Origin: Gordionus sp. m RMFG-2023
Taxonomy: Eukaryota; Nematomorpha; Gordioida; Chordodea; Parachordodidae
DNA length: 64,000 bases
Reading direction: 5' to 3'
NCBI RefSeq assembly: GCF_954871325.1
Contig: NC_088776.1
Location: forward strand, 16,492,052 to 16,556,051
The position numbers and the translations under genes are program-made. The notes beneath the pieces are model-generated. The model searched no databases and had not been told where the DNA came from. It was given only the letters and a program-made list of their open reading frames with translations. The first letter of the stretch is position 1. Every line of letters begins with the position of its first letter. Shown here one piece after another: positions 51,501-58,342 of the stretch.

Positions 51501-54500
51501 TAAATAATTTTAGCTCTTTGCGTTTCCAAAATGCCAGCACGTCAGTTTCACTTAGGCTTGCTGTCCTAATAGCTCATAAGCTAATATAAGAAATATATAA
51601 ATGATATTGATACTAGTATAAATTTTAATTTATAATAAATTTTTTTATAAAAGTTTTTGTGTTCTATTTAAAATATTTATAATTAAGCGTTAAATTGCCA
51701 TCGACGCCCCGTGAAATGTTTAAAAAAAGCTGGCGCGGTGCAGAGCACATGTCTGCGTTTGACACATTTTCTAAATTTAGGTTGGAGAGAGGGTAAATGT
51801 ATTGGGCTAATAAAACCATCAAATGAGCACTGTGTAAAAATTTTTTTTACAAAAATATAAAATAAACATCTGGAAATATCAAAGATGGTTCTTTTACAAA
51901 AATCATTTTTATTTTGCTCAAAATTTTTCTTTTACAATAAAATCTTCACATTTTTTGATCTTCAAAAGAGAAAGGATCCTTGAAGATTTTTAAATTTTTA
52001 GCAAATTTTAAACCCTGAATAAAACTGAAACCAAAATTCCCCCTTTGTATTTAGACCATGAGTGAGAAACCAGAGAGAAATTGTTAAGTTTTTTTAATCA
52101 CATCTGATAAAGGTCATATTTAGCTAACTTTTGATTATTTAATCAACAAAAGTAACGAAATACCCTTAATACATTTACGCTTATGATTTAAAAACGTTTC
52201 TGGGTAAATTATTGCTGAATATGTTGTGTTTTTCTTTCATTAAATGCATTCGCAATTTCATTATTTCGCTGAAATGCTTTCACGCTAGTGTCTTCATGCA
52301 AATAGTGTTGTTAAACGGCTCGTTTTGAGCCGAATTTTAAAAACGGCGAACTCAATATTCCATCCAGAATACTATCACGCAAGCTAGAAGATTTTGTTTG
52401 CAGAAGAAACATAGGTTTTGGACATCTATTAGAGAAATCTCGAGGCTTAGGCAATATTTTTCTGGCTAAAATATTGAGTTAGCCGTTTTTAAAAAAAAGC
52501 TCAAAACGAGCCGTTTAACAATAATACATGCAAATAAATTCGCTGTAAAAAAGTCGCTTTAAAAGGTTCAGTCACGATCAAAGTTTTGGTGAAACGACCT
52601 GATTGCTGTTTTTTGTTCAGGACATTATCCCGAATTTTAATTTTTTTTGTATACAAAGGGATGATCATTTTTGTTTGAAAAACACTTTGATTTTTATACA
52701 TTTACTTTTTTTACTTTAATTTTTATTTGATATTAATTTTTGTCTCGCTTTTATTATGAAATTTTAATAATTATTTTCTTAGCCTGATTATTTGAGCCTA
52801 TTTTAAAAAAGACTATCTCAATATTTTAGCCAGAAAAATATTGCCTAAGCTTCTAGATTTCACCTAAAAATGTGTAAACTTTTGTGCCATCTATGAGCAA
52901 AATCTTCAGGCTTCTATAATATTTTTCTAGATAAACAAATGAGTTAGCTGTTTTTAGTTTTCAAATAAATTGATGAATAATTCAAAAATTTACTAAAATT
53001 ATTTATGATTTTAGAAAATTTACGAATAATTTAATTTATTATTCTTTAAAATTTTTTCGAATCGAATAATTTATTATTCTCAAATATAGATGAAATTCGA
53101 TAGCCTATTCTAAATGGAAAATTTTTATTGGAACTTTTTAAAGAGAATATTTATATTTTTTAAAAGCCTAAAATTAATTTACAATATCTTGACATTGTCA
53201 TGCGTAGAGCAATTAAAGCGTTACTACACATTTTATTAAAACTTATCTTTTTTTTTAAATAGTCATGAACAATAAATTAAATACTAAACAACAGCCTGAG
53301 GATGCCATAACAAAACGGCGCATTTCTGAAAGGGAAGCCAGGAGGTAAATTACATTATCAATGTTAAAATATATATAAATTAAAAATTAATTTATCGAAT
53401 ATTGCAGAAACATAAAGAATGTAAGAAGAAAATAAAAAAAATTGACAATGAGAGTAAGCAAAATTAGTTTAAGGCTGCAAGAGCCTAACAATTCTTTCTT
53501 GACCCTCTCAAAATATCTTATACCCCCCTACCCGCCACCTTAAATTTATTGGTTTTTAGACTGCCCTTCACCTGGGAATTTCTGATAGGCCATATTTGTA
53601 AGATCATTCCATGTCAAATTTATAACCAGTTTCTGTATCCCTTGGGATTCAAGTGAAATTTTATACGAAAAAGTATGCGTAACTAAAGCAATATTCAAAT
53701 TTTAGCTCTTGTATATTTGGAGATATCAAAGAAAAAGTATGAAAAATGACCTATTCACACGCTTATCGATTGCCATCCAATTAAAGATTTACTAAAGATT
53801 GTATAAATTCTATTTATTCTTAAAAAAATGAATATTACAACTATTGTTATTATCTTCACCAAATATTCTATATTTATATCATATTATAAAAAAAATTAGA
53901 CGGATTCCATTCTAAAGTTAAAATCCTTGTTAAAAATAATAAGTTTTTCAGACTTTTTAAAAAATTTAACAAATATATGAAGTTTTTGTTTTCATAGGGA
54001 AAAATAATTCATATATCATAATTTGAGTGATGAATAATTAAAAATATAAAAGCTAGGATGTTAAAATTTGAACAGTGCTTTAGTAACGTGTACCTTTAGT
54101 TTACGAAATTTTACTCAAATCGTAAGGGTTTCCATGAATATTTTTTGATCGATTTGACATAATGAGATTTAGTTAGTTGAAAATTAAATTTTTTTTAAAA
54201 AAAATCGATTATAGAGGTAGAAGGCGAAGAGCCAGAGAAAATACAAATGTAAATCATTTTGAAGGCATGTCTACGGATGACGAAGAAATACGAGTGGATA
54301 AAGATAATTCTGAAACCCAAATGAGTAAGTAGTATATATATCTAAATATAAATGTTGATAAATTAAAATTACTTTCTCAAGGCCATAATTCTTTATTATC
54401 TCTTATCTAGATTGTATTTTGAAATTGGCATGATTGTATATCAAATATTATAGGCCTTACTTAAATTTAGGCGTGCTGAACCCGCCATTACTCCCTCCCC

Positions 54501-57500
54501 AGTGACCCCATTGTGGATTAATTTGATATATTTACTTCCTCTGGCAAATTGAATCATATTTTTTATCATTTATACTACTTAAAAATATATAAGAACAAAT
54601 CTTAAGTGAAGCATCTCCCGTGTTTCAAGACGTGGTAGAGGATTTTTGTGTATTAGAAAATATTTTGGCCAAATTTGATGAATGGAAAAACGTCAACAAA
54701 ACATCTTATAAAGAGGCCTATATTAACCTTTACCTGTCCAGTATCCTAGAAAACTTAGTTCGATTTCATAGTTTAGGATGGAATCCTTTAGATGTATTTA
54801 TATTTTTACAATTTATATTTAAAAATAAGGCAGACCATATATTAAGCAATTTATAATTATATTTAGTTAGTTATTGCGATGATTGAGATTTCAACCTTTT
54901 CATCCCAATATATTTACTTTTATTATTTTTTTAGGGGAATATAAATTAGGCCTTTCTAAAAATACCCATATTGAAAAATAAAGATTTATTAATGACCATG
55001 ATTTGATTGGTTTATTTTTTAAAATATTTACAAAGGCTGGTTTTATACGCCTATTAAAAAATACAAACCTAACCCTAATACATATCGATGTTTTGGTTAA
55101 TTACATTATAGTTACATGTATTTTTATTATAAAAGTCAGGTAGCACTAATTTTGAATATTTTTTTTGTAATATTTATATATTTTAATTTGGTATTTATTG
55201 TATTTTCTTTTATTCTTTACTTAATTAATAAATGATGGATTCGATTGTAATTTAAAACGATACCATATTAATCGATATTGCATAATTTTAAAAGGATGAT
55301 TCAAAAGAAGATTTTAAAGGTTTTGCCTGGTATAAAACTCTCCTTTCTTACATGGTCAAAAAGGATTCATCTACTGACAATAATGTAACATCTTCTTCTA
55401 GCTACGACCAAGATTCGGATATTAATGTCATTATCCCTAATGTAATTCAAAATGTATTTTTACCCAAATTAACATGTAAATTCAATTATTTATTTATCTA
55501 AATATTACCACTACAATATGAATATTGTCATATTTTTTTTTAAAATAAAATTTACAAACTGAATCAAATATTGTTTGTTAGAAAATATAAAATTGTGAAT
55601 GTATGGATATTTTTTTTAAGGATCTGACCTATTTGCCCAGTAAAAACAATCAATATACTAACTTTTTTTATAGCTATTATGATAAAATGTTTGTTTTGCT
55701 ATTTTGACCTTGTCCCTACACTTTATGTTTGACTCCCATAATATCCTTGGATCTTTTAAACTTTTTGAAAAAACAGCCTTTAAATCAAGTGTTTACGGAC
55801 AATTGATAGATTTTTTTTTTAAAATTAACCTTCTATATTTAATTACCATTTTTATAATAGTCGTAATTCAATACGTTTATGACCCGATGTCAACTAAGCA
55901 AACCAAAAGAATCGTGGATTTTATAAAATTTTTGGCTCAAACATTTCCGTTCTTCTTGGCCGAAAATACTAAAATTCAGGTTTTAATTAATAAATTATAT
56001 ATTTTTTCATACTAAAAAAAATATTTCTAGCAATTCTACAAAATTATTCAGCAAAGGATAGTAAAATCGCTTGAAAATGATATATATTTACCCATGTTCC
56101 CTCTCAAGTTTAATTTATTATAAATTTATTTTGCCTTACCATATTTTGTTTAACCAGAACATAAAACCCTCTGAACCACGTCAAATTTAGTAACCGTTTG
56201 GTCGAGGTTCCAATTTTTATTACACATTGCATGGATTAAGGAAATGGCTATTATTATTATTATAGGATTTTAACTCCTCCTTTGGTCGACATTGAGTTAA
56301 GGTCATAATTCTATTTTGGTCAGGTTTGGTATGATAAATAATAGGGGTGTAACTATACCACTTTTTGGAGGTCGATCCGATATTAAATTGATATCGGCTA
56401 TAATCGATTCAATATCATATCTGAATTTGTATTTTATAAACAACTAATCGTTTATTTTTAATGCATACATATAGTTTTGTTCGTTCCATTTAAGTCGATT
56501 TTTAAAAACGGTCAACTCACCTCTATTCAGAATATTACACGAGCCTTAAGATTTTGCTCATATATGGCACAAAGATGTGGATATTAGCGAAATCTCGAGG
56601 TTTAGAAAATATTTTTGGCTAAAGTATTGATTTAGCCGTTTTTAAAAATCACAAATGGCTTTTGCATCACTACACATATCACTCATCTCATTTACTTTTT
56701 TATAACTATACCATAAAATAAGTCATTTAAATATATTAAAATGATCAGTTATATTGCATATTCATGAATCTAAATATTTTTATTTATAAATCACTTATTT
56801 ATATAATAACATTAATCTATTTACATAATAAGTAGCAAATATATTATGAAATTTGAAATAAATTTTTTTTAAAATTAAGATGCCATTTGATTGGATCGAA
56901 AAATTTTATAATATTGGTCAATAACCTATATTTTAAAAATATGAAATATCTGTTTGATCCGATGAAAAATATCGGTAAACCCCTAATAAATACTATAAAA
57001 AATAGTTCTGGATTGGCCTGGCAAACATTTTTTTAAAATTCATACCAGGCTTGGATAATTAAACCCATATTCTTCACTCCTTTCATTAAATAACCCACCA
57101 AACATTTATATAATGTTATAACCAGATGTTTTTTCTTACATAAAATTGATTTAAAGTTAGAATCTTATAACAATCAAGTGACTCTTAGAATTATATTTAA
57201 ACGATAATTTTAAATATATAATTTTTTTATAATACTAAGATTCAAAGTGGATATATTTTTTAAAAATTTATTTTTAAAGTATTTTGGAAACCAAAAATAG
57301 CGCAATTATAAATTATCAAAATAGACAATTTTGGAGCAGCATCAAAGTAAATTTTTTAAAAAAATTTAGGTTGCATTTGAAATAAAAGTTTTAAGTTAAA
57401 ATTATTTTGCAAAATATTTATATACACGAATATCAATAATATATATCTTAAATTAATAATTAATTTTTTTTAATATGATGGGGGGGGGGGGCTGAAAAGT

Positions 57501-58342
57501 TAAATTTTAATTATTTTAGAACCTTTTGCTTAAATTGAAAAATACCCCAGTTATGCCATTGCATAAAATTAATATTAAGCCTTATTAGCCTAAATAATAA
57601 AACAATTATAATCATTTTTTAAAATATTTTAAGTTGATGGATAACATAATGGAATGGAAAAGCTTATTGTCCCATGAATTGATTAAAGAATTGGCCTTTG
57701 ATGGAATACTGAATCGATATATTATCTTAGCTTTCCAAAATTCACTCATCAACCGACACGTATTCGAAAAAAGCTTAAAGGTTTTATTATTAAAAACAAC
57801 ACAGTTTGTGATCATATAATAATATTGCAAAGTATGTTACTTCCACATGAGTGGGGGTTGGGGCAGTAATATTGTAATTGAAATATCGTTTACTTATAAA
57901 GACTAATGTTTATAATAATACTATTATATAGGAATATCCAGTTATCATTATTTATTCTTCCTTTTTTTAAACATTATGAATCAATTTTTTGTACAATATT
58001 AAGATTTCCCAAACCTTGAAATTGTTGTCCGATTTTAACAGGGATGAAAAGGGAAATCTATTATCCGAATTTCAACCTTTTCATCGTTATCTTAATTACC
58101 TGCAACAAACCGTTAAAAATATGAGTCTCCCCAATTTCAACGTCGAATTTTCACCTTTGGATAAAATGTAATTTTATTTTTGCTTCCACATCATCTAAAA
58201 TTTTAATTTAAAAAAATCATTGGTAATGATTCTAATATTAATTGTAAAATATTTTATTTTCCAAACATAATCTAATATTTTATTCATTTTTGAAAATAGT
58301 GAAACGTTGGATATTATCGAGGAAATTATTCAAAACTTTTAG
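26764..58342 (+). CDS. PAXBP1: PAXBP1/GCFC homologue, 19 exons over 31.6 kb
   Basis: PAXBP1 (GCFC1) is a nuclear protein with a GCFC domain. In vertebrates it links PAX3/7 to histone methylation; the wider family is tied to splicing. Exons read here: 26764-26917, 26960-27138, 27180-27282, 27352-27550, 36185-36450, 36667-36734, 41005-41321, 42828-43017, 44589-44712, 53263-53344, 54215-54324, 54594-54793, 55295-55475, 55861-55979, 56031-56107, 57280-57346, 57634-57780, 58004-58167, 58300-58342. They sum to 930 codons with the stop, close to the human protein (about 917, from memory), and follow it in order from MF start to C-terminus. All junctions are GT-AG and in phase except the donor of exon 9, where only a weak site (gtcggt) keeps frame. 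The exon 6 end is also uncertain (36734 or 36774). Introns 4 and 9 are about 8.5 kb and full of mobile elements. The match is to recalled human sequence; no alignment was run. Confidence 0.93.
27551..28985. other. First part of intron 4, no gene seen
   Basis: AT-rich, with a C run near 28107. A 60-codon frame on each strand at about 28.57-28.77 kb covers a less AT-rich patch, but shows no domain and is probably an unclassified repeat. Confidence 0.5.
28986..29195. repeat. Purine minisatellite (tcaatcaaaaaaggaaaa)
   Basis: Roughly ten imperfect copies of an 18-21-bp unit, caatcaaaaaaggaaaaagt, with a short outlier block at 29.53-29.59 kb. All purines lie on one strand. Confidence 0.85.
29927..30495 (-). 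pseudogene. Tc1/IS630-like transposase, catalytic part
   Basis: On the minus strand the pieces read AYMKDKFIFIDENGYQ (first catalytic Asp), then GPCNAIYFSNFINEIL, MNNVLPLNHNHTNRESI (place of the second Asp, now Asn), HTLKYLPFYSLYLNPIENVF (catalytic Glu), and EEELIRFIEHGEKGISEENA with KNYFRNIETYIPKC. This is the DDE_3 fold of Tc1/mariner-IS630 elements. A stop follows GYQ, a frame change lies after NPIENVF, and the N-terminal DNA-binding part is missing. Similarity ends abruptly at 30491, where a hAT-like end begins, so a later insertion or deletion cut it there. Confidence 0.75.
30491..30660. mobile_element. hAT-like MITE end with 13-bp repeats
   Basis: Begins agtgttgttaaaaagtcgag, close to the end agtgttgttaaac of the hAT MITEs at 35.4 and 52.3 kb, and runs into a GC-rich hairpin (cttgcgactcgagtcg). 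Four copies of tcggctcacttag (13 bp) lie at 30587-30638, with a partial fifth. The other end was not found. Confidence 0.55.
30661..31254. other. AT-rich intron stretch
   Basis: No gene. Three loose copies of a unit of about 55-60 bp (taaatatatctatattttaa...ggtggtttttctaaat) occur at 31.03-31.22 kb. Confidence 0.5.
31255..33442. repeat. 119-bp satellite array, about 18 units, in intron 4
   Basis: Successive tgacaattgtca motifs stand 119 bp apart (for example 31863, 31982, 32101, 32220, 32339), with one 117-bp unit. Each unit reads roughly: tgacaattgtcataatcgtt, a T-rich part, ttgacgtaaatgggct, aaaataagcattgctaacat, a T/A-rich part, gatgtaccctagataag. The 12-mer tgacaattgtca is a perfect palindrome. 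Units at the left edge (31.26-31.60 kb) are much more diverged than the middle. The right edge is sharp. Two unit types mix: tgaagatgtaccctag and tggagatgtaccatag. Confidence 0.97.
33585..33965. mobile_element. Foldback MITE, about 380 bp
   Basis: The two halves are near-perfect inverted repeats over about 165 bp each. Outer ends are atatgtcgtatgg on the left and its complement ccatacgacatat on the right; inner partners include tgtgtagagta and tactctacaca. The whole element would fold into one hairpin. There is no coding capacity. A related scrap occurs at about 60.96-61.01 kb. Confidence 0.88.
33966..34249. other. Intron stretch, nothing recognised
   Basis: AT-rich, no open frame or repeat recognised. 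Confidence 0.5.
34250..35020 (-). pseudogene. Tc1/mariner-like transposase, N-terminal and early catalytic part
   Basis: Minus-strand pieces show a helix-turn-helix region (YPGEHSLDFEEGMNNSDIEK, ETIRDNINKLIDPVKSARIG; 34.83-35.01 kb). Next comes YYFAKRCKDWTFTKWSKVVF with KKSKFVL (34.56-34.69 kb), the equivalent of the Tc1 block FAKxHxxWTxxxWxxVLFSDESKFxL. The SDE of the first catalytic site is lost. The sequence is scattered with stops and decays into AT-rich sequence below 34.45 kb. It overlaps in content with the fragment at 29.9-30.5 kb, so the two are different elements. Confidence 0.6.
35275..35345. repeat. GC-rich gcccgg patch
   Basis: A short block with cagtggtaccatttccacgg and several gcccgg repeats stands out in AT-rich DNA. 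It resembles the inner ends of the hAT MITEs at 39.7 and 60.3 kb but not their termini, so it is probably a scrap of a related family. Confidence 0.5.
35444..35660. mobile_element. hAT MITE with subterminal hairpins, 217 bp
   Basis: Inverted ends: atgttattaaacggctcgtt on the left and aacgagccgtttaacaacac on the right. Next to each end is a perfect small hairpin (cggctc-gtttt-gagccg). The interior carries the shared core ctatgagcaaaattttcagg. The best-preserved relative is at 52304-52526; degraded ones lie near 37.95, 51.35, 52.78 and 56.47 kb. Confidence 0.88.
36185..36734 (+). CDS. PAXBP1: PAXBP1-like exons 5-6
   Basis: Exon 5 (36185-36450) opens with REDDNDISDADE, matching REDENDASDDED after the 8.6-kb intron 4, and continues with a charged Lys/Glu-rich segment. 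After a 216-nt intron, exon 6 starts at 36667 and carries FEKWENEQIRKGYNMPQ, matching RWEQEQIRKGINIPQ. Its donor may be at 36735 (gttgaa) or 36775 (gtctaa); both keep phase 0. Confidence 0.9.
37045..37660 (-). mobile_element. Retroelement gag scrap, zinc knuckle (copy 1)
   Basis: One CCHC knuckle (CYHCHSQDHIKNDC) with a following segment that ends in IFWGYRPVVVV. A homologous copy lies inverted at 40.33-40.84 kb. It is a broken scrap of an LTR-type element with no LTR seen; the two copies differ at many positions, so they are old. Confidence 0.65.
37950..38130. mobile_element. Degraded hAT MITE copy
   Basis: Contains aaaacggcgaactcagaatt, atttatgagcaaaatcttca and ggcttg as in the 35.4 and 52.3 kb MITEs, with eroded ends. 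Confidence 0.6.
38130..38590 (-). mobile_element. Ty3/gypsy pol scrap (integrase head)
   Basis: The minus strand reads DDCIRGNQEIITQKL, LIHAWYQGQ, EYVQWPGM and CETCVICGQC. This is close to the integrase zinc-binding head of the pol at the window start, and a few upstream RNase H-end residues are also visible. It is a broken scrap with several breaks; no LTR is visible. Confidence 0.75.
38690..39185 (-). pseudogene. Transposon-associated protein of an unassigned family, copy 1
   Basis: Minus-strand pieces read HPQGFHWINNQATLYPFMIY, then FYFSDGAVTQYKNKKNFVNL, HYNDFGIKAEWYFFATAHGK and CDSLGG, then EVGGAS and LTPMDLYNYTGINIPGINYI. I recall this block order (FHWNNxQATxHPF; SDGAxxQYKN; AEWHFFATSHGKGxCDGxGGxxKR) from uncharacterised, repeated proteins of several animal genomes, and cannot name a superfamily. 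Conserved Asp and His residues hint at a nuclease-like core, which is inference. Stops and frame changes break it. A second copy lies inverted at 49.2-49.5 kb. Confidence 0.6.
39385..40325. repeat. Interspersed repeat, copy A, interrupted by a MITE
   Basis: The same sequence, with ttatgacataaaatt-like, gagatatt and ttttggaatttccg blocks and ending tcgggttgaat, occurs inverted at about 45.06-45.42 kb and direct at about 50.20-50.59 kb. Copy A is split by the MITE at 39734-40171 with the target atggccat. At its left is a frame of about 70 codons (MAADTTLETLTKSTSEFVEY). Copies A and C lie beside the two copies of the unassigned protein, so this may be the non-coding end of that element. Confidence 0.65.
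39734..40171. mobile_element. gcccgg hAT MITE, 438 bp, with 8-bp target repeat
   Basis: Target repeat atggccat at 39726-39733 and 40172-40179. Inverted ends TAGTGATCTGCATCGGGCC and TAGAGATCTGCAAAGTTAAG. Inner ends are rich in gcccggcccg; the centre is AT-rich. The family has other copies at 49.8, 60.3, 61.0/63.3 and 61.9 kb. Confidence 0.93.
40330..40840 (+). mobile_element. Retroelement gag scrap (copy 2, inverted to copy 1)
   Basis: Homologous along its length to 37.05-37.56 kb in reverse: aatgataccagggccacgat, gatagtgaatgcattcacta, caagaggtgtaattggaaga and ggcctgttgtagtagttgat all have partners. It is more decayed than copy 1; the zinc knuckle is barely readable. It is a broken scrap. Confidence 0.65.
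41005..41321 (+). CDS. PAXBP1: PAXBP1-like exon 7
   Basis: Residues about 324-428. A Ser/Thr/Asn-rich linker with YAFQPPYHNLFNDSL leads to FDCDRIKRDIEKR, which sits where the family has IDLVKKQLKDRLDS. The phase-2 end joins exon 8 as KRIETLKS. The linker itself is poorly conserved, so placement rests on splice phase and the C-terminal helix. Confidence 0.8.
41413..42725. mobile_element. DNA transposon remnant, 1.3 kb, TTA target
   Basis: Inverted ends CACTGTGTGACAA...TTGTCACACAGTG, with continued similarity inside (tgggagaaaataaaat against tgggagaagaaaataaaa). The flanks are TTA on both sides. A TTA/TAA target fits PIF/Harbinger-type elements. No transposase is visible; the middle contains a tandem pair of about 190 bp (gataaattgatc...gtgtacaaattaaaa). 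It fills most of intron 7. Confidence 0.75.
42828..43017 (+). CDS. PAXBP1: PAXBP1-like exon 8
   Basis: Residues about 429-492. Helical segment ending in FYTDFREYIEDLIDCLNEK, matching the family's EMRGYVQDLLECFSEK. The donor gtatga follows directly; the exon is in phase on both sides. Confidence 0.93.
43150..43341 (+). other. Open frame in intron 8, not an exon of the model
   Basis: A frame of about 60 codons (EAWRHYEEFKLNTFLVRPHK) lies between exons 8 and 9. Exons 8 and 9 join without it and match the family directly, so it is not needed. It has no recognisable domain. Confidence 0.3.
43865..44060. repeat. Degraded hAT-like repeat in intron 8
   Basis: Begins near aatgttgttaaaaatggatt and continues with cgaacacgggctggagtcat and ccagagccgacc. 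A fragment with cgaacacgagccggagtctt lies at 51.12 kb. It resembles the end of the element at 30.49 kb. Confidence 0.45.
44589..44716 (+). CDS. PAXBP1: PAXBP1-like exon 9
   Basis: LWKQRSSRLINRRLQDLKDE matches LYKQRASRLVQRRQDDIKDE, one of the best conserved blocks of the family. The strong donor gtaaac at 44717 would break the frame into exon 10. The weaker gtcggt at 44713 keeps it. An undetected small exon in intron 9 is the other explanation. Confidence 0.92.
45060..45420. repeat. Interspersed repeat, copy B (inverted)
   Basis: Reverse complement of copies A (39.4-40.3 kb) and C (50.2-50.6 kb). Shared blocks include cttcgatttttaaaaaaatt, cactaactagtaaaaattct and tatcaaaaaccggaaatg. Confidence 0.65.
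45851..48993 (-). mobile_element. RTE-type LINE, full length by size, antisense in intron 9
   Basis: A perfect 18-bp target repeat, atttaatcttgaaattat, flanks it at 45833-45850 and 48994-49011, so both ends are true ends. Length is 3143 bp, the usual RTE size, and the 3' end is a short A-rich tail. Endonuclease: RLASLNIGTIKGKTRELASM, IHETKWN, IIGGDLNAHVGKARDSY, IDYMLISRKRLKDI. Reverse transcriptase: RGPDVIPIESLKALG, FGFMPGSTTDAIHAIRQM, FLDLEKAFDRIPR, IFADDIVILAES (catalytic ADD intact). C-terminal: RRPMNYIGNKVE and KRGRPKLQW. Stops and frame changes split the frame into about seven pieces, so it is dead but young enough to keep its target repeat. The 5' end (high coordinate) is tRNA-like. Confidence 0.95.
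48921..48993 (-). promoter_or_regulatory. tRNA-like head of the LINE with A and B boxes
   Basis: The first 73 bases of the LINE read GCCGGGGTGGCCTAATGGGT, then TAGATGTATGC, and later GCAGGTTCAATCCTGG. TGGCCTAATGGG fits the pol III A box (TRGCNNAGYNGG) with one mismatch, and GGTTCAATCC is close to the B box. Spacing is about that of a tRNA, and GCCGGGG sits where a tRNA 5' acceptor strand would be. No matching 3' acceptor strand follows, so this is not a tRNA gene. It is most likely an internal pol III-type promoter captured from a tRNA. Confidence 0.7.
49185..49620 (+). pseudogene. Unassigned transposon-associated protein, copy 2
   Basis: The plus strand reads AEW-like MAFFATAHSKTPCDGL, IIKRLAARASLQRT and a tail of STISRGVKYIRQQH type, with many stops. 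Nucleotide blocks ctttataaacctctacaatt and gatcatggcagaatggcatt match the minus-strand copy at 38.7-39.2 kb. It is more decayed than copy 1. Confidence 0.6.
49799..50080. mobile_element. gcccgg hAT MITE, old copy
   Basis: Target repeat atgtctac at 49791-49798 against atgtttac at 50081-50088 (one mismatch). Ends tagggatctgcatctggcc and aaatctcca. The gcccgg inner ends are eroded, so it is older than the copies at 39.7 and 60.3 kb. Confidence 0.8.
50200..50590. repeat. Interspersed repeat, copy C
   Basis: Direct relative of copy A: tttgagatatttaaaattaa, ttttggaatttttgcg, gaccatatctcaggaagtaa, gggggtcgggttga. It follows the second copy of the unassigned protein, as copy A accompanies the first. 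Confidence 0.65.
50591..51349. other. Intron 9 stretch, nothing recognised
   Basis: AT-rich; only a small scrap of the hAT-like repeat (cgaacacgagccggagtctt at about 51.12 kb). Confidence 0.5.
51350..51545. mobile_element. Degraded hAT MITE copy
   Basis: ggttaaacggctcgatttag at the left and internal cactattttagccagaaaat and aaagatttcgtaaatat, as in the 52.3 kb element. The right end is not clear. Confidence 0.55.
51546..52294. other. Intron 9 stretch, nothing recognised
   Basis: AT-rich, no clear gene or repeat. Confidence 0.5.
52304..52526. mobile_element. hAT MITE with subterminal hairpins, 223 bp
   Basis: Flanked by catgcaaat at 52295-52303 and 52527-52535 (8-9-bp target repeat, hAT-like). 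Ends agtgttgttaaacggctcgt and gagccgtttaacaata. The left hairpin cggctcgttttgagccg is perfect. Confidence 0.9.
52780..53110. mobile_element. Degraded hAT MITE plus scrap of the attcg MITE
   Basis: 52.78-52.96 kb carries ccagaaaaatattgcctaag and ctatgagcaaaatcttcagg of the 52.3 kb family. 52.98-53.11 kb carries ttcgaatcgaataatttatt and attctcaaatat of the 8.37-9.29 kb family. Confidence 0.6.
53263..54324 (+). CDS. PAXBP1: PAXBP1-like exons 10-11
   Basis: Exon 10 (53263-53344) ends in TKRRISEREARR and exon 11 (54215-54324) continues RGRRRRARENTNVNHFEG and MSTDDEEIRV. Together they match the family's AKRRIAEREARRTRRRQARE and EGLSSDDEE. This basic, Arg-rich segment looks like a nuclear localisation or nucleic-acid contact region. 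The 870-nt intron between them has no clear gene. Confidence 0.93.
54594..55475 (+). CDS. PAXBP1: PAXBP1-like exons 12-13 (start of GCFC domain)
   Basis: Exon 12 carries SPVFQDVVEDFCVLENILAK, FDEWK, YKEAYINLYLSSILENLVR and GWNPL, matching KVFEDVLESFYSIDCIKSQF and YKDAYIGLCLPKLFNPLIR. Exon 13 carries FAWYKTLLSYM, an acidic loop, and VIIPNVIQNVFLPKLT, matching LLPTIVEKVILPKLT. Confidence 0.94.
55861..57346 (+). CDS. PAXBP1: PAXBP1-like exons 14-16 (GCFC domain)
   Basis: Exon 14 (55861-55979): YVYDPMSTKQTKRIVDF, matching MWDPFSTTQTSRMVG. Exon 15 (56031-56107) after a 51-nt intron: SLENDIYLPMFP, matching TLDDDVFMPLYP. Exon 16 (57280-57346): ILETKNSAIINYQNRQFWSS, matching VLENKNSGPYLFFQRQFWSS. 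Exon 16 is only 67 nt and was found by phase and by this match. Confidence 0.94.
56460..56690. mobile_element. Degraded hAT MITE copy in intron 15
   Basis: aaaaacggtcaactcacctc, aagattttgctcatatatgg and atttagccgtttttaaaaat match the 52.3 kb family in inverted orientation. The ends are eroded. Confidence 0.6.
57478..57491. repeat. G run in intron 16
   Basis: A run of 11 G in otherwise AT-rich sequence; similar C or G runs occur at 17.40, 21.91, 23.30, 26.19 and 28.11 kb. Confidence 0.8.
57634..57780 (+). CDS. PAXBP1: PAXBP1-like exon 17
   Basis: LMDNIMEWKSLL then KELAFDGILNRYIILAFQNS, matching LLGNFLQW and QELSIDGLLNRYILMAFQNS. In phase 0 on both sides. Confidence 0.95.
58004..58342 (+). 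CDS. PAXBP1: PAXBP1-like exons 18-19 (C-terminus)
   Basis: Exon 18 (58004-58167) carries FQPFHRYLNYLQQTVKNM, matching LENFCRYLVHLADTIYR. Exon 19 (58300-58342) gives IETLDIIEEIIQNF and a stop. The last exon is short and weakly conserved, so the true end could differ; the family usually has about 30 more residues. Confidence 0.8.
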
